Below are positions 53,571 to 64,000 of a stretch of DNA of 64,000 bases, one piece after another. Both the position numbers and the translations under genes were made by a program. Positions within the stretch are counted from its first letter, which is position 1, and each line of letters opens with the position of its first letter. The notes under the pieces are model-generated. The model worked only from the letters and a program-made list of their open reading frames with translations. It ran no database searches and had not been told where the DNA came from. Source of the stretch: Cordia subcordata (Eukaryota > Streptophyta > Magnoliopsida > Boraginales > Cordiaceae); the NCBI GenBank assembly GCA_028554755.1, contig JAPTOF010000025.1, forward strand, positions 7,241,501 to 7,305,500, in the 5' to 3' direction.

Positions 53571-55150
53571 TTTTCTAAATATACAACAATATAATCATAA
53601 TTATTTTATGAGTGTAGAATTGATGCATGTATAATATGTATGCTATCTTTGGAAATAAAACATACAATACTTTTACATCATTTGTCTTTGAGTAAATTAT
53701 CCCTTAAACTACTTAATGTACCAGTGTCTCAACTTTCTCACAAGAACTCCACCAATGGGATGGCCGAACTTATGAACGTTAAGTTAGCGCCACCACTTTT
53801 GAATTGACAATTATCTGGATATGATCCAATTGAATAATTCAATCACTATTTCGTTTGACTTCTTAAATCTGGTAACAAACTCTATCAATAGGATAGTCAA
53901 ACTTACCATTTCAGTTGAGTGTATACCCAATCCTTATGTTCATTCCCCGTAACATTCCTGATTTAAGTCCTCCGATTGGGTAGTGACTTTAATCAATGTT
54001 GCATGAGGCGATCTTTAGTGAAGAATTCCACCGATAGGGTGGCCAAACTCACTAACACCCTTTTGAATAAATATTTTAAATTCACCTTTCTAAATCTTGA
54101 TGAAGTGTCACCCTCTGATGGGGAAGTTAATGACATTTACTATTAGCGTAGATCGCATATGAAAAGTCGTGGGGTATTTCCAATCCACTCTCCCACTCAA
54201 TATTTTAACATAATGGTTTTGGTATTCTTGCTTTTTGTTTTAGATTTCACGTTGGATTTGCATAACACTTTGGTTTTTGCAAATGCCCTTTGTGTTACCA
54301 AAACATTGCAATACCATAATAAATTATTCACCTAAATCTAGGTGTATAGACCCTTAGGTTGTCATTTTGTAAATCTCAAGTTAAGTTTTAAAAAAATTTC
54401 ATGAGATTGCATGACATCTTTAGACATAATTGCTTATAACTATTTTGTCTAAGCCAATCTCATTTAAGTGAACTTAACTATCTTTGAGAATTAACACATA
54501 GGATTGGCCAATTTTTAAATCCTAATAGTGGATATATTTCTAGGTGGTAATCATGTTTATGCTTATGCAAATATGTTAAAACATATACCGATGCATTTTA
54601 AACATCCAACAAAATACGTTAGAATCCCTCTTTGTTGGCTTCCTACAATTTTCAATCCAAAAGCACAAAATAGCAATCTTTGTTGCAATTTTTGCTAAAG
54701 TCGGTCGATCGCAAAGGAGAAGCCGATCGACTGGCAAGCTCAACCGGCTGAGACAAATTTGCTCCTATATGCTATTTTTCCTTGCTTCTTTCCTTGGTCT
54801 TTAAAGATTACAATAATAATATATTTTGCTATTGCCAATACATGCTTATAATCATAAAAGAAACATTATAAGGATATCAAAACATCCTATGTTTCTTTTA
54901 AATGAAGTTACAAGCAATAACTATAAAGATCTATATATAAAATCACCTGGCCAAGCTTTGTCGACCATACATGAAACTCTATCATGCATACATACGAACC
55001 ATCAAGGGGATTTTATATCACCTGTACATACAAGCATAAAACCACAAGTATATGCAACACAAGATTTTCTAATCTTGCCACTCATAAGATGACTAACATA
55101 TTTATACAAATACAATATTCCTGCATAGTCTAAGCGTGTTGTGTGCAAAC
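53571..55150 (-). other. Long untranslated leader of element E
   Basis: 1.6 kb between primer site and gag with no coding frame. A motif of the form CACCRATRGGRTGGYCAAACTYA recurs at about 53750, 53884 and 54029, with a weaker copy near 54111. A GGTCGATCG/CCGATCGACTGG patch lies at 54702-54735. Confidence 0.55.
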
Positions 55151-55165
55151 CTGGCTCTGATACCA
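55151..55165 (-). promoter_or_regulatory. Primer-binding site, initiator tRNA-Met type (element E)
   Basis: The minus strand reads TGGTATCAGAGCCAG two bases after the 5' LTR. Confidence 0.9.
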
Positions 55166-55167
55166 AT

Positions 55168-56974
55168 TGTAGGATCGATAATATTGCATGTGATCTATCC
55201 TAGTCCATATTTTCAAAAATTCTACCAAGAAAACATGCTAGGAAAATAAAATAACTACATAACACACACAAGAACATGCTTAAGAACAAACAGAATATAA
55301 CTAGTATTTACAAAAATATATAAAGCTAACCTCTTGAAGCGTGGGGTCTTTGGTGAAGCTATAACCACTACGAGCTGTGTTCCCGCTCATGAACAAGGCC
55401 ACAAAAAAAAAATTTCTATAAGGGTGTCGCAATAGGGAACTCCCCAGTCTACTTCCCTATGATTAAAGAGACTTATCTTAAGAGAATAGCCTCTTGTGTG
55501 TGAAGAAACAAAGTAATATGCTCTTGAAAATCTAGAGCAAAAACCACGCAATAAGTGTGTACTATGTGTTGTAGTATTCTCATGCCAAAATGGAAGAGAT
55601 CAACTACAAAATTTTTGGATGCTAGAAATGGTTTAAGGTCTTGCATATTCCTAGTAATAAATGTTTGCCACATGTCATGGAAGTTACTTGTACAATTTGA
55701 ATACTTTTTGTAGCAACTTTCTAGCATATGTCCACAATCCAAGCGCAACACATAGTCTATAATCCATGTAGAGACCCAAGCCCAATAAGAAACCATCCAA
55801 GCCTAATTAGGTTATCTTGGACTCTAAAGAAAGGTCAAACCTAATTCGAAGCTTTGGCCTAATAAGGCTACCACCACAATATGGAATTTGCTCATTCAAG
55901 ATTACTCTCTCAAAGTCATTTCAACTAGGAAAGGGATCAAGAAGACACAATTAACCTTGGCTTCCAAAAATAATCAAAAATGTCCTTGCCTGATCTAGGC
56001 GACATAATAATTATTTTTAACTTCGATCTATTCCACCATAAGATCAAAGTTGCACTCCAAGAATAATTGCTATTACCATAAAGTTTTATCACAAAAGAAT
56101 GTGAACTTTGTCTTTGACCTATTAAATAACTGACCATAATGCCCCTTTATGTATACCCACAACTAAGGCCGGTCCTTTGGCTTGTGTACTATCACCTTCT
56201 TAGCTGCATCTTTTTCCATTGAGTTTCTTGTCCTATTGCCAACCATCCTTGGTCATGGAATCCTTTGATCTAGGGAGTGCCCCTCAAGCCATATGACTGA
56301 TATACCCATAAAGGTAGTATCGCTAGATCTAGATTTGGATGATAAATTTGGACAATCCCTAAGGGGGCATATAAATTTCATATTGCATATGCATGTTCCA
56401 ATTAATTAGATCTTAGCACTTAATGTAATAAGGCTGTTGATCTTAATAAAATAAGATCTCACCCACAGTGAATCAAAGTGCCAAACCCTAACTTCGTTAG
56501 TTCATCCACATATGCTCAAGATTAAGAGCAATGACCATTTATTAATAGTGAGTATCTTGTTTTCTTTCTTCAACAATATGTCTCTAGAAAACATACTTAT
56601 AATGGTCTTGTTCAATACGTGACACATGTACTGTTGAGACAAATCTAGAAAGCCTTTAATGACCTAGGTAGATTACCCTTAGTGAGGAGATTTGCTCAAT
56701 ATAACCTTATTTTGATGGAGTGCCCAACACTACTATTCAATTACGGACTCAATTTTTGACTTGACTAAATCTAGACTTGGACCTACTGTGCATCCAGCCT
56801 CACTGAGTGCCCAAGTCATTAGTTCAAATCAAGGGACCTTTATACATACATTAATAAAACATACCAGAGATAATATGTAAGAAACTCATAATGCCATTTA
56901 ACAAAATGATTATGCATTGTTTAACATCCAAAATGTCATATTCAAGTCAACTTTAGGGCATACTAATCCTAACA
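55168..56974 (-). mobile_element. Element E 5' LTR (1807 bp)
   Basis: On the minus strand it starts TGTTAGGATTAGTATG at 56974 and ends at 55168 beside the primer site. It contains the 669-bp segment missing from the 3' LTR. Confidence 0.9.
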
Positions 56975-57250
56975 GATGTTTAGCCGATGCTCAATGACTT
57001 TTGGGTCTGTCCTTCTAATATTAGAAAAGTCCCAAGCAAATATATTAGAATTTAAAGTTAGAAATTGGATGATACCTCGTCAAACTTCTTCTGTTTATTC
57101 CGATCTGACATAATTTTTCTTATCGATCTTTCTAATTTGAATGAGGCTAAGCTTTTCCGCTGGGCTTGCCCTCCTGGGAACTTCTTTTAACAATTCAATC
57201 ATTATGTTCTCGAGCTTCTTCTAGTCTTTCTTTGGTTTTAATACTGCTGT
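56975..57250 (-). pseudogene. Reverse transcriptase of element D, N-terminal part
   Basis: The minus strand reads NSNIFAWDFSNIRRTDPKVI then EHRLNI up to the E insertion, after which DPTFRLVRKK continues at 37608. This is the start of Gypsy Tat RT. Upstream fragments up to about 57250 are frameshifted. Confidence 0.75.
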
Positions 57251-57367
57251 GTAGCATGATCTAGCATTATGTTGGTTTACTCTGATTATGATCACTCCAT
57301 CTCTGGTTGGGAACTTCGTCATTTGATGATAGGTACATACAATGGCTCCCAAACGGTTTAGTGTAAC

Positions 57368-57727
57368 TCACCCAATAATCCCATTGATGGTGCTCGAACA
57401 ATTTACCACTACAAAGTCAGATTGAAGGTCGGCATATTGGCTTTCATCTTTGATACTAAGAGGTAGGTTGGCCACCCCCTCAACCCATACTTTATTGCTA
57501 GAAAACCCAATGAGCTCATGCTTTAAAGGCGTGAGGACAAACCAATCCAGCTTCAAACATTTGAATGTTTCATAGTATAGCACGTCCACAGCACTACCCA
57601 TATCCATTAACATCTTGCAAACTTCATAGTTAGCCAAAATAACTGTAATGACAAAGGGATCATCATGGTTTACCGATAATTCGAATGGGTCCTTGCTGGT
57701 GAAGGTTACATCTTCCATCCTTCTCAT
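57368..57727 (-). pseudogene. Protease of element D
   Basis: MRRMEDVTFTSKDPFELSV, then HDDPFVITVILANYEVCKMLMDMGSAVDVLYYETF: the Tat-type retropepsin with D-M-G in place of D-T-G. It keeps the catalytic Asp but has lost the conserved Thr. LTPLKHELIGFSSNKVWVEG follows. Open for 119 residues, then a stop. Confidence 0.8.
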
Positions 57728-57889
57728 TTTGTTTGTAAGAGCGGCCTACAGAGGGTAGACATACAACTTTCTCTTTGTGGCAGAATCTCTTCCAGCAGCT
57801 AGTCCTTCCCATATCATATCCACAGTGCCGAGGACCTTTTTTCCTTTCCTAGGGTTGCGTGATTTTTTCTCATGAGTCTTTCCCTACCG

Positions 57890-58850
57890 TTTCACATATT
57901 GTGCCAGCCTTCTCTTCCTGATAAGATATTCGATCTCATCCTTTAAATTTTGACACTCATCGGTAATATGGCCGTGGTCCTTGTAAAAGAGGCAATATTT
58001 ACTTTTGTCTTTCTTGTTGGCATTTCCTGTCATCCTTTCTGGCCATTTCACATTTTGCTCCGCTTTATGGTAACAAGGATATCTGATTGAGATACGCTCA
58101 AAGGCGTATAAGTGTCAAAATGTCTCCTAAAGACTTTTGGAATATCCTTTCTCTTCTTCAATTCACTTCGATCTTGATGTGGCTGATGTTGCTTCAGTTT
58201 CCCTTTTCCTTTCTCATTTTCATACTCACTATCTCGCTTTTTTTTTTTGCCAATAATACATCTTCGACCAAAATGTACTTCTTGACTCTAGCCACGGGAT
58301 CAATCATCGAACCTGGTTTCTTCCTTGTCAAAGAACTGGATGGTTTTTCATCCCTAACACTATGGATGAAAGCCTCCATAGCTACTGGGTATGCTAGGTC
58401 AGGCACTCGCAGTGTTGCCTTATTAAATCGCTTAGGAATGTCCTCAAAGTCTCGTCATTTTTCTGCCTCATTCCGATAATCAAACTGGATTTTGGAGCCT
58501 CTTTTTCGCTAGCAAATTGGTTCATGAAGGCTACAACACGCTCTTTAAAGGAATTGATATAATGTGATAGCTGCTCATCATACCATGTTTAGGCTAATCC
58601 GACCAGAGTAGTAAAGAAAGCTTTGCATCGTGTGGCATCAGTCACATTATGGAATAGTATTTTATGATTGATGACCAATATGTGGTCAGCAGGGTCGCCT
58701 GAGTCATCGAAGTATGGCAGCTTCGAAATCACAAAGTCAATTGGCACTGATTGTCTGATTATTTCCTTTGATAAGGGACTGTCTTCAAATTCTTGAACAT
58801 TTATGGTCTGTAGAGGCCATAAATTCAATACAATTTGTGTGGAAACTATA
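57890..58850 (-). pseudogene. Gag of element D
   Basis: From the right: ISKLPYFDDSGDPADHILV and VTDATRCKAFFTTLVGLA (capsid blocks), frameshifts near 58590 and 58480, LRVPDLAYPVAMEAFIHSV and PVARVKKYILVEDVL, then YCLFYKDHGHITDECQNLKD at about 57998-57940, the nucleocapsid-like block of Tat elements with one Cys replaced. It ends at a stop after RRLAQYVKR. Confidence 0.75.
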
Positions 58851-59402
58851 TGTAAAGGTGGTCATGTGGAAACTGTATGTAACAGTGGTCTAGAGGAGCT
58901 ATCTCATTGGCATAAGGACTCTTCTTGCATATCTAAAAGGGTGTGATGGGTACTTTGTGGTATATAGGTGAGAGATATAGTGTTTGGTGGTGTTAGGTTT
59001 AGGAAAAGGGAGGTCAATGGCTGAGTACAATAATGTGTTTGTGGGGGAAATATTTAGCTCATGTAGTTTTGAATGTTGGCGAACATGTTAGCGATAGATG
59101 CCATCTAATCTAATGAATAAGATGGCGTAGACATGTTAACCTACTGTGATGGGATGGAGGAAGAGGTACGAAAGTTGCAAGGCCCATTGGCTCGCTCCGA
59201 TTGCTCATTTTGTGGTTGAGGGTGATTTTCGGGAGCTTAGGACTGTAGCATTCGCGATGGTTGTTGAGCTAGTTGCTGTTTGCTGCTTTCCTCCTTTTCT
59301 CTGGCATAAGGCTCACCGGTAGCTTGGCTTCGAGTTATAGCCATGTGGACCCAATGGGATTACTCGTTGTCGATCTCCATAAACGGTGCTAATCTGATCC
59401 TG
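58851..59402 (-). other. Leader of element D between 5' LTR and gag
   Basis: No supported ORF. The bases after the LTR (CAGGATCAGATTAGCACC on the minus strand) match no common primer site that I can name. Confidence 0.5.
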
Positions 59403-59814
59403 TGAAGAACCAGATAATGCTTCTTAATAGAATTTTCTCTTGAAACTACCTGTAAAACAAAGGAAATCTAGGCATCGGTGTAGTATCGACCAAAGGACCT
59501 CCAATGCCTAAGTCGAAGTATTTCTTTTGGGGGAAAGTTTATTAAAGAGAGTGGATAGAGTGAATTAATTACCTTATTTGGGATCATTGGTTCTTATTTA
59601 TAGCTTTTGGAATGGCCAGAGACATGCTGCTTGCGTTCTATTTATATTCACTGATTATCGGGCAATGTAGCCTCATTAATTCACCACATAGGTGATCAAT
59701 CAGCACTACCTTATCGGTAGTATCTGATAAGAACCCGGACTCAACCTCAATTCGGGTCGTCCTTGTACTACGAGTTCTCTTATTAGGTCATGGCCATGAC
59801 CCGACCCTTTATCA
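59403..59814 (-). mobile_element. Element D 5' LTR (412 bp)
   Basis: On the minus strand it starts TGATAAAGGGTCGGG at 59814 and ends GGTTCTTCA at 59403. Colinear with 30516-30928 with many substitutions, an old insertion. Confidence 0.9.
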
Positions 59815-60298
59815 GCAACTGTCTTTGAACCAAAACATTTTTGCAAATATAGAACTTTTCAAAGAGGGTTTTTTTTTCAAAATAAGAACATCTTAAGTTC
59901 AAAAACATGCCAAGACATTTCTTTGAAGCTTTTCAAGACTTTATGCAGTGAGAAGCTAACACTCCAAAGATGTAAACTATTACCCAAAAGTCTTTATGCA
60001 ATAAATGCAATGAAAAATCTAATTGATTGAGCTATTAAGGTGAATCTGAGGCTATTCACAAAGAAGCACTTAATCGGTACCCTTATGATGCCTCGTCTTT
60101 GCCTTATGACTCCTCCTCATCTTCTTCTTGAATTAGCATCCTTCTCAATTTGATCATGGTTCAAGTCCAACACTTCCAACAATTTCAAGCACCTATCTTA
60201 AGAATATATTCAAACATGCTCACAAGATGTTTAATAATCAAGGATATAATTTGCATCACGAAAATCATCATATAAAGCAACATTAATCCAACAGGGTG

Positions 60299-61936
60299 AA
60301 TATTGGGTAATTTGTATTTCCTGCTTTATAGTAAAGTAATGTTGATTGATTTGCATTAGTGGATGTACAATAAAGAATGATTAGGATCCTTTTTATCTTT
60401 TTTCTTAAATATAAATAATTTATGGGATTAAAATAGTAAAGCCTTTTTTTGAGGTAGAAGTTATTAATTGTTAAAAGGAAATAATGATGTTTACTTAAAA
60501 TATCCCATGTTTTGTGGTATTTACACACTTCATCTTACCAAAAGTGGAAAAAGGAGAAAATAACTTTTTCCCCCCTTGATATTATTTCCTCTCCTTTTTG
60601 CAGCTCTGGCCTATGAGAATTCCAAAGTAATTTTTTATTTTTAATTAATTTCTTGAACTCCATTTTCAAGGTCATTTATGTATATAGTTAAGGTTCATGC
60701 TAGAAAGTCAAAAGCACCTTTTTTTTTATTTGCCACTTTTGTGTTCTTATGATTTTCTTCATATCTCTATTGTTAACAGTGAAAAGCTATTTGATATTAG
60801 GATAATGAATATCTGTGCTTGATTATCACTGAATTGCATTTTCAAAAATGAACCTTCATTAAGGAAACTTTGAAAATGAAATACTATTTACTCATCGACA
60901 ATTATATGTTGTTGTTTTTAGAGTTAGAATGAAAAACGGTTTACAGATTATATACCTTGCAGAAAAACTAAAAATACTGTGTTCAAAGAAATTTTTCAAA
61001 ATTTATGTTAAGTAATTGTTGTCTTTTCTAAGTTATTTTTTTTCATTTTTTCATTATATGTTTTGATTATTAAAATGCTACATTATCTAAGATATGTTTA
61101 TTATTATTGTTGTTTTATTTTTAATCATATAATATAAATTTATTTAACTAATCATATAGTTTCTTTTAAACATTTAGTTGTAGAAAAAGATAAATTATTT
61201 TAATAAATCAATTTATATACATCATATCTCGTGCATGGCAATACACACACACACACACACATACCTACATGTTATGCCCTAATACTAATTTTTATACCAA
61301 GTATTTAACCTGTCCAATTTATAGCTTTGCCTTTTTCTTTTCATTCCATTTATGCTATTGTACTAGTATATTTTTGTTCTCGACATGGATCAATTTTTTT
61401 TAATAGTAGACATTAAATTTAACCAGATTTACTTTTTTAATAACAAACTATAAATCTAAAAATTTTTTGGAATTCACAAATGAATTTTAAACATTATTTG
61501 ATTTGCAATTACATCTCCAAGTTAAATATAATGGTATATTGATAATAGAAAAAGAGCAATAGAACATAAAATAGATAATAGATTTATACGTAAACTAACA
61601 ATAGAACCATGATTGACACTTAAGGCTAACATGACATTCTCACAATATTTAAAAAGAAAAAACTATATATATATATATATATATATAGATGAATATATAT
61701 ACACATAAGCAAAGGATTGAGGGCAAATAATTAGATATTTGGGATGTGTTGTATGTGTGTGAAAGAGAGTAAAATAATGTATAAAACTAGTTATTTTTGA
61801 ACCCATACTTTGCATGTGTCAAATTTTTGGTTCGGTAGTCTTTTTCTAAAAAAATTCAAATTATAGTTTCTAAAATTCAAATTTAATTCTTATTTTTGGA
61901 GTTCTAAATTCTAATTCTTTATTGTAAATACAAAAT

Positions 61937-61973
<37 letters not shown>

Positions 61974-64000
61974 ATTGAAAAATTCAAATTAGAAGTTCTT
62001 ATATAAGTCTCGAGTTTAATCCATTGTTAAAATAGTAAAATTGATAGTTAGATAAATATATATAGTGGTAACCTATGGCTCTAAACTATCTTGTGCCACC
62101 AAATCTTTTGAACTTTTAAATTCAATTCTTCATATTTATATTAATAGTGATACATTGAAAATCCTTCAAAACTTAAAGTAAATAGATAAATGATGCACAC
62201 ACACATGTATGCATTTACACAATTCTAAGTATAATATATTTTTTCTTTATTTGTCTCCATATAACAGAAGTCCTTAAAGGTGTTAAATTAAAATTTTAAT
62301 GGCAAGTTTTAGTTCTAAACTATTTTTCATCACCAAAGTTTAGAACTTCTAAACTCATTTCTTTATTTATATTAATAATGGTACACTGTAAGGTCACATA
62401 AGCTTTTATGAGGTGAAGAATTTGCAATTTTATGAATGATATATGTCTCTTTGTGTTTGGTTATGTGATAGAAGTCCTCAAAAGATGTTAAATTAAAGGA
62501 TTATAATATTTTTTTTCCAAATTATCTCATAGTACCTATTCTTCTGAATTTTTAAATGTGTTTATAGTTTGCAAACTAATAATGGCACATTTGAGGCCTA
62601 ATCACCATGTCAATTATTCTAAGATGTTTAAACCTCCTTTAAGGCATGTATTCTTTTACTTAGACTATTGTACACACACATATATATGTTGGCAAAATAA
62701 TTGCAAAAATAAAATCAAAAATTGTACAAATTAAGAAACTGAAATTAAGTAAATAAACTGAATAATATGGTAATAACAAAACTAAAAACCTAAAATATAA
62801 GCTAAAGAAAACTAAACAATATGTCAAAGAAAACCAAATAAATGAGGCACGAGTTAGCTCAATCTTCTTATTGATTTTACGCCCTTTGCTACAATGCTAA
62901 GAGTTTTTTGATATAGTCCTACAAGGATACAACGTTTATGCCATTTGTGGTGGTTACGCTCCAAGCACAAAAGCCCACATATTATTTAGTGGTAAACCCT
63001 CTTTCAAATGAGTGGTGAGCATTTATGTAAATGAGTAGTGAACGCGATGAACACCTATGGTCTATATGCGACTTACGCTCTAGAATTTTATAGTACAAAA
63101 TATTTTTGTTATATTATGCAATACCTAGAAAAATCACTATATATAGATGGAAGAGACCAAGCCATTTCTACATCTATGAAGGGCACTTAAAAGGTCTTAA
63201 AGCCCTTGAATTAAACTCTTTTTAAGATAGTGGAGAACTCAAAAGTTGTAGGAAATCATGGTTAAAAGAAACTATAACCCGCATATATTAAACAAGTTAG
63301 TAGGAAGATCAAAAGGTCTCTAGAGATAATTTCTCATTCCCCTCATAATTTTTTAATAATAGATAGACAGATTATATAAATATAGATTTTAAATTTAAAA
63401 TGAATATTATATGCTAAAAGTTTGTGAAATAAAATCAATCAAAATAACAAAATCCAAAATTGCTTTATACATCACTATTTATAAGAGTGTAAAATTTTGA
63501 TTACTCTCTCTTATGTTAGCTTGTATGGCATTCAAAGCATTCCAAACTCACTCAAGTTTAATTTTATATAGTAGTATAAATATAGATGTAAATACTTTTA
63601 TTAAATACTTCATAATATGAAAAATTGACCACTTTTTGAAAATAATAGGAATTGAGTTGGATCTTTCTTAACTTTTTTTTTTTTTTGTCAAAATATCTTT
63701 CTTAACAATTAGGCCAAACTTGAAAAAAAAAAAAGGAAACAAAGAAAGGAACCATGGGGACTTATAGGATAATTTCGCATTTGTTAGTATAGAAGTGTAA
63801 TTAATAAAAGTAAAACCCACAAAAATTAAAATTTGATGTTGTGGCATCTTCTAGAACCCCCTATTTCTTTGGCCACATTAGAAGAAGATATGGCAACTCT
63901 AACCGCATGTGGCTATTAGTATAGTTATATAGAGCATATGTATTAGCTTCTAAAGCTTTGAGACAAAATTTTATGTAGAGAGTGTACATTGACCTAGAAG
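60299..64000. other. AT-rich unassigned sequence at right end
   Basis: No gene, LTR or transposon end recognised. Microsatellites: (AC)n at 61242-61260, (TA)n at 61662-61688 and at 61941-61969, poly-T at 63668-63687. A degenerate tandem repeat is listed separately. Confidence 0.5.
62065..62605. repeat. Degenerate tandem repeat, unit about 220-230 bp
   Basis: Two clear and one weaker copy start near 62068, 62298 and 62515. Shared blocks are CTCTAAACTATCTTGTGCCACCAAA / TTCTAAACTATTTTTCATCACCAAA-type starts, TTTATATTAATARTGRTACA middles and AGAAGTCCTYAAARGTGTTAAATTAAA-type ends. Confidence 0.55.

Larger units (their letters stand above)
37614..56974 (-). mobile_element. Copia element E, Tork-like, minus strand
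   Basis: LTRs at 55168-56974 (5') and 37614-38744 (3'), flanked by a perfect GATGT duplication. Minus-strand order: 5' LTR, tRNA-Met primer site, long leader, gag, protease, integrase (interrupted by element F), RT, RNase H, purine tract, 3' LTR. The gene order and the leader fit the Tork/TAR group (inference). All ORFs have stops or mutated catalytic residues. Confidence 0.9.
30516..59814 (-). mobile_element. Gypsy element D, Tat lineage, minus strand
   Basis: LTRs of about 412 bp at 30516-30928 and 59403-59814. On the minus strand, from the right: 5' LTR, gag with a YC..(Y)KDHGH..EC block, protease, RT, RNase H, integrase, then an antisense gene and the 3' LTR. RT resembles Tat/Retand elements (MPLGLKNAKATYKR, GIEANPEKIEAILDL). 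Element E sits inside RT. GCAA occurs at 30515-30518 and 59815-59818, suggesting a GCAAC-like target duplication with a few bases lost at the left LTR tip. All ORFs are broken. Confidence 0.85.
29870..60293. mobile_element. Solo LTR C (about 1.1 kb), split by a 29.3-kb nested stack
   Basis: The left part (29870-30515) starts TGTTGG and the right part (59815-60293) ends CCAACA, inverted LTR termini. Flanks GAGTG (29865-29869) and GGGTG (60294-60298) agree at four of five bases. There is no PBS, coding or second LTR, so this is a recombined solo LTR or an LTR-like non-coding element. Its family is not certain; the internal GAGGGGGGATGAATT and GGTTCGGCAAACCTAC blocks are common in plant LTRs. 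Orientation is undetermined. Confidence 0.65.

Noticed and set aside
61223..61245. TCTCGTGCATGGCAATAC as a Helitron 3' end
   Set aside because: The stem is incomplete and no CTAG follows; a microsatellite takes its place.
1..64000. tRNA or rRNA genes, CRISPR arrays, bacterial-type systems
   Set aside because: None seen. The tRNA-like matches are retrotransposon primer-binding sites of 12-18 bases, and the sequence is plant nuclear in character.

Overview
This window looks like heterochromatic or intergenic DNA of a flowering plant, probably a eudicot (inference). It is AT-rich, holds no confidently recognisable cellular gene, and is mostly LTR retrotransposons of both superfamilies inserted into one another. 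Lineage names rest on primer-binding sites, protein motifs and layout read by eye; no search was run.

Layout. 1-404 is the 3' end of a Gypsy LTR, abutting a decayed minus-strand Copia remnant of Sirevirus type (405-2872). Gypsy element A (3270-14777, plus strand, perfect 5-bp target duplication AACGC) has lost gag and pol. Its 5' LTR is split by a 7.3-kb insert (3418-10678) made of a head-to-head inverted Copia composite and a TRIM-like mini-element. After unassigned sequence (14783-16443) comes element B (16444-24520, minus strand), same family as A: gag and protease kept, reverse transcriptase and integrase core deleted. 24526-29869 is unassigned sequence with a non-autonomous Helitron (27575-29145).

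29870-60293 is a four-level stack. A solo LTR (C) contains a Tat-lineage Gypsy (D, 30516-59814, minus), which contains a Tork-like Copia (E, 37614-56974, minus) inside its reverse-transcriptase gene, which contains an Athila-like Gypsy (F, 40951-51903, plus) inside its integrase gene. Target duplications are GAGTG/GGGTG (C), a partial GCAA (D), GATGT (E) and AAGGG (F), so the order of insertion is C, D, E, F. 60299-64000 is AT-rich non-coding DNA with microsatellites and a degenerate tandem repeat.

Every gag, pol and accessory reading frame seen is broken by stops, frameshifts, deletions, active-site changes or insertions, so no element here looks autonomous. Most worth a second look: the Copia palindrome, which could give hairpin RNA; a stem-AGGR-stem hairpin next to a purine tract, present twice in each of A, B and F with compensatory changes; and the decayed antisense gene with its own TATA box in D.
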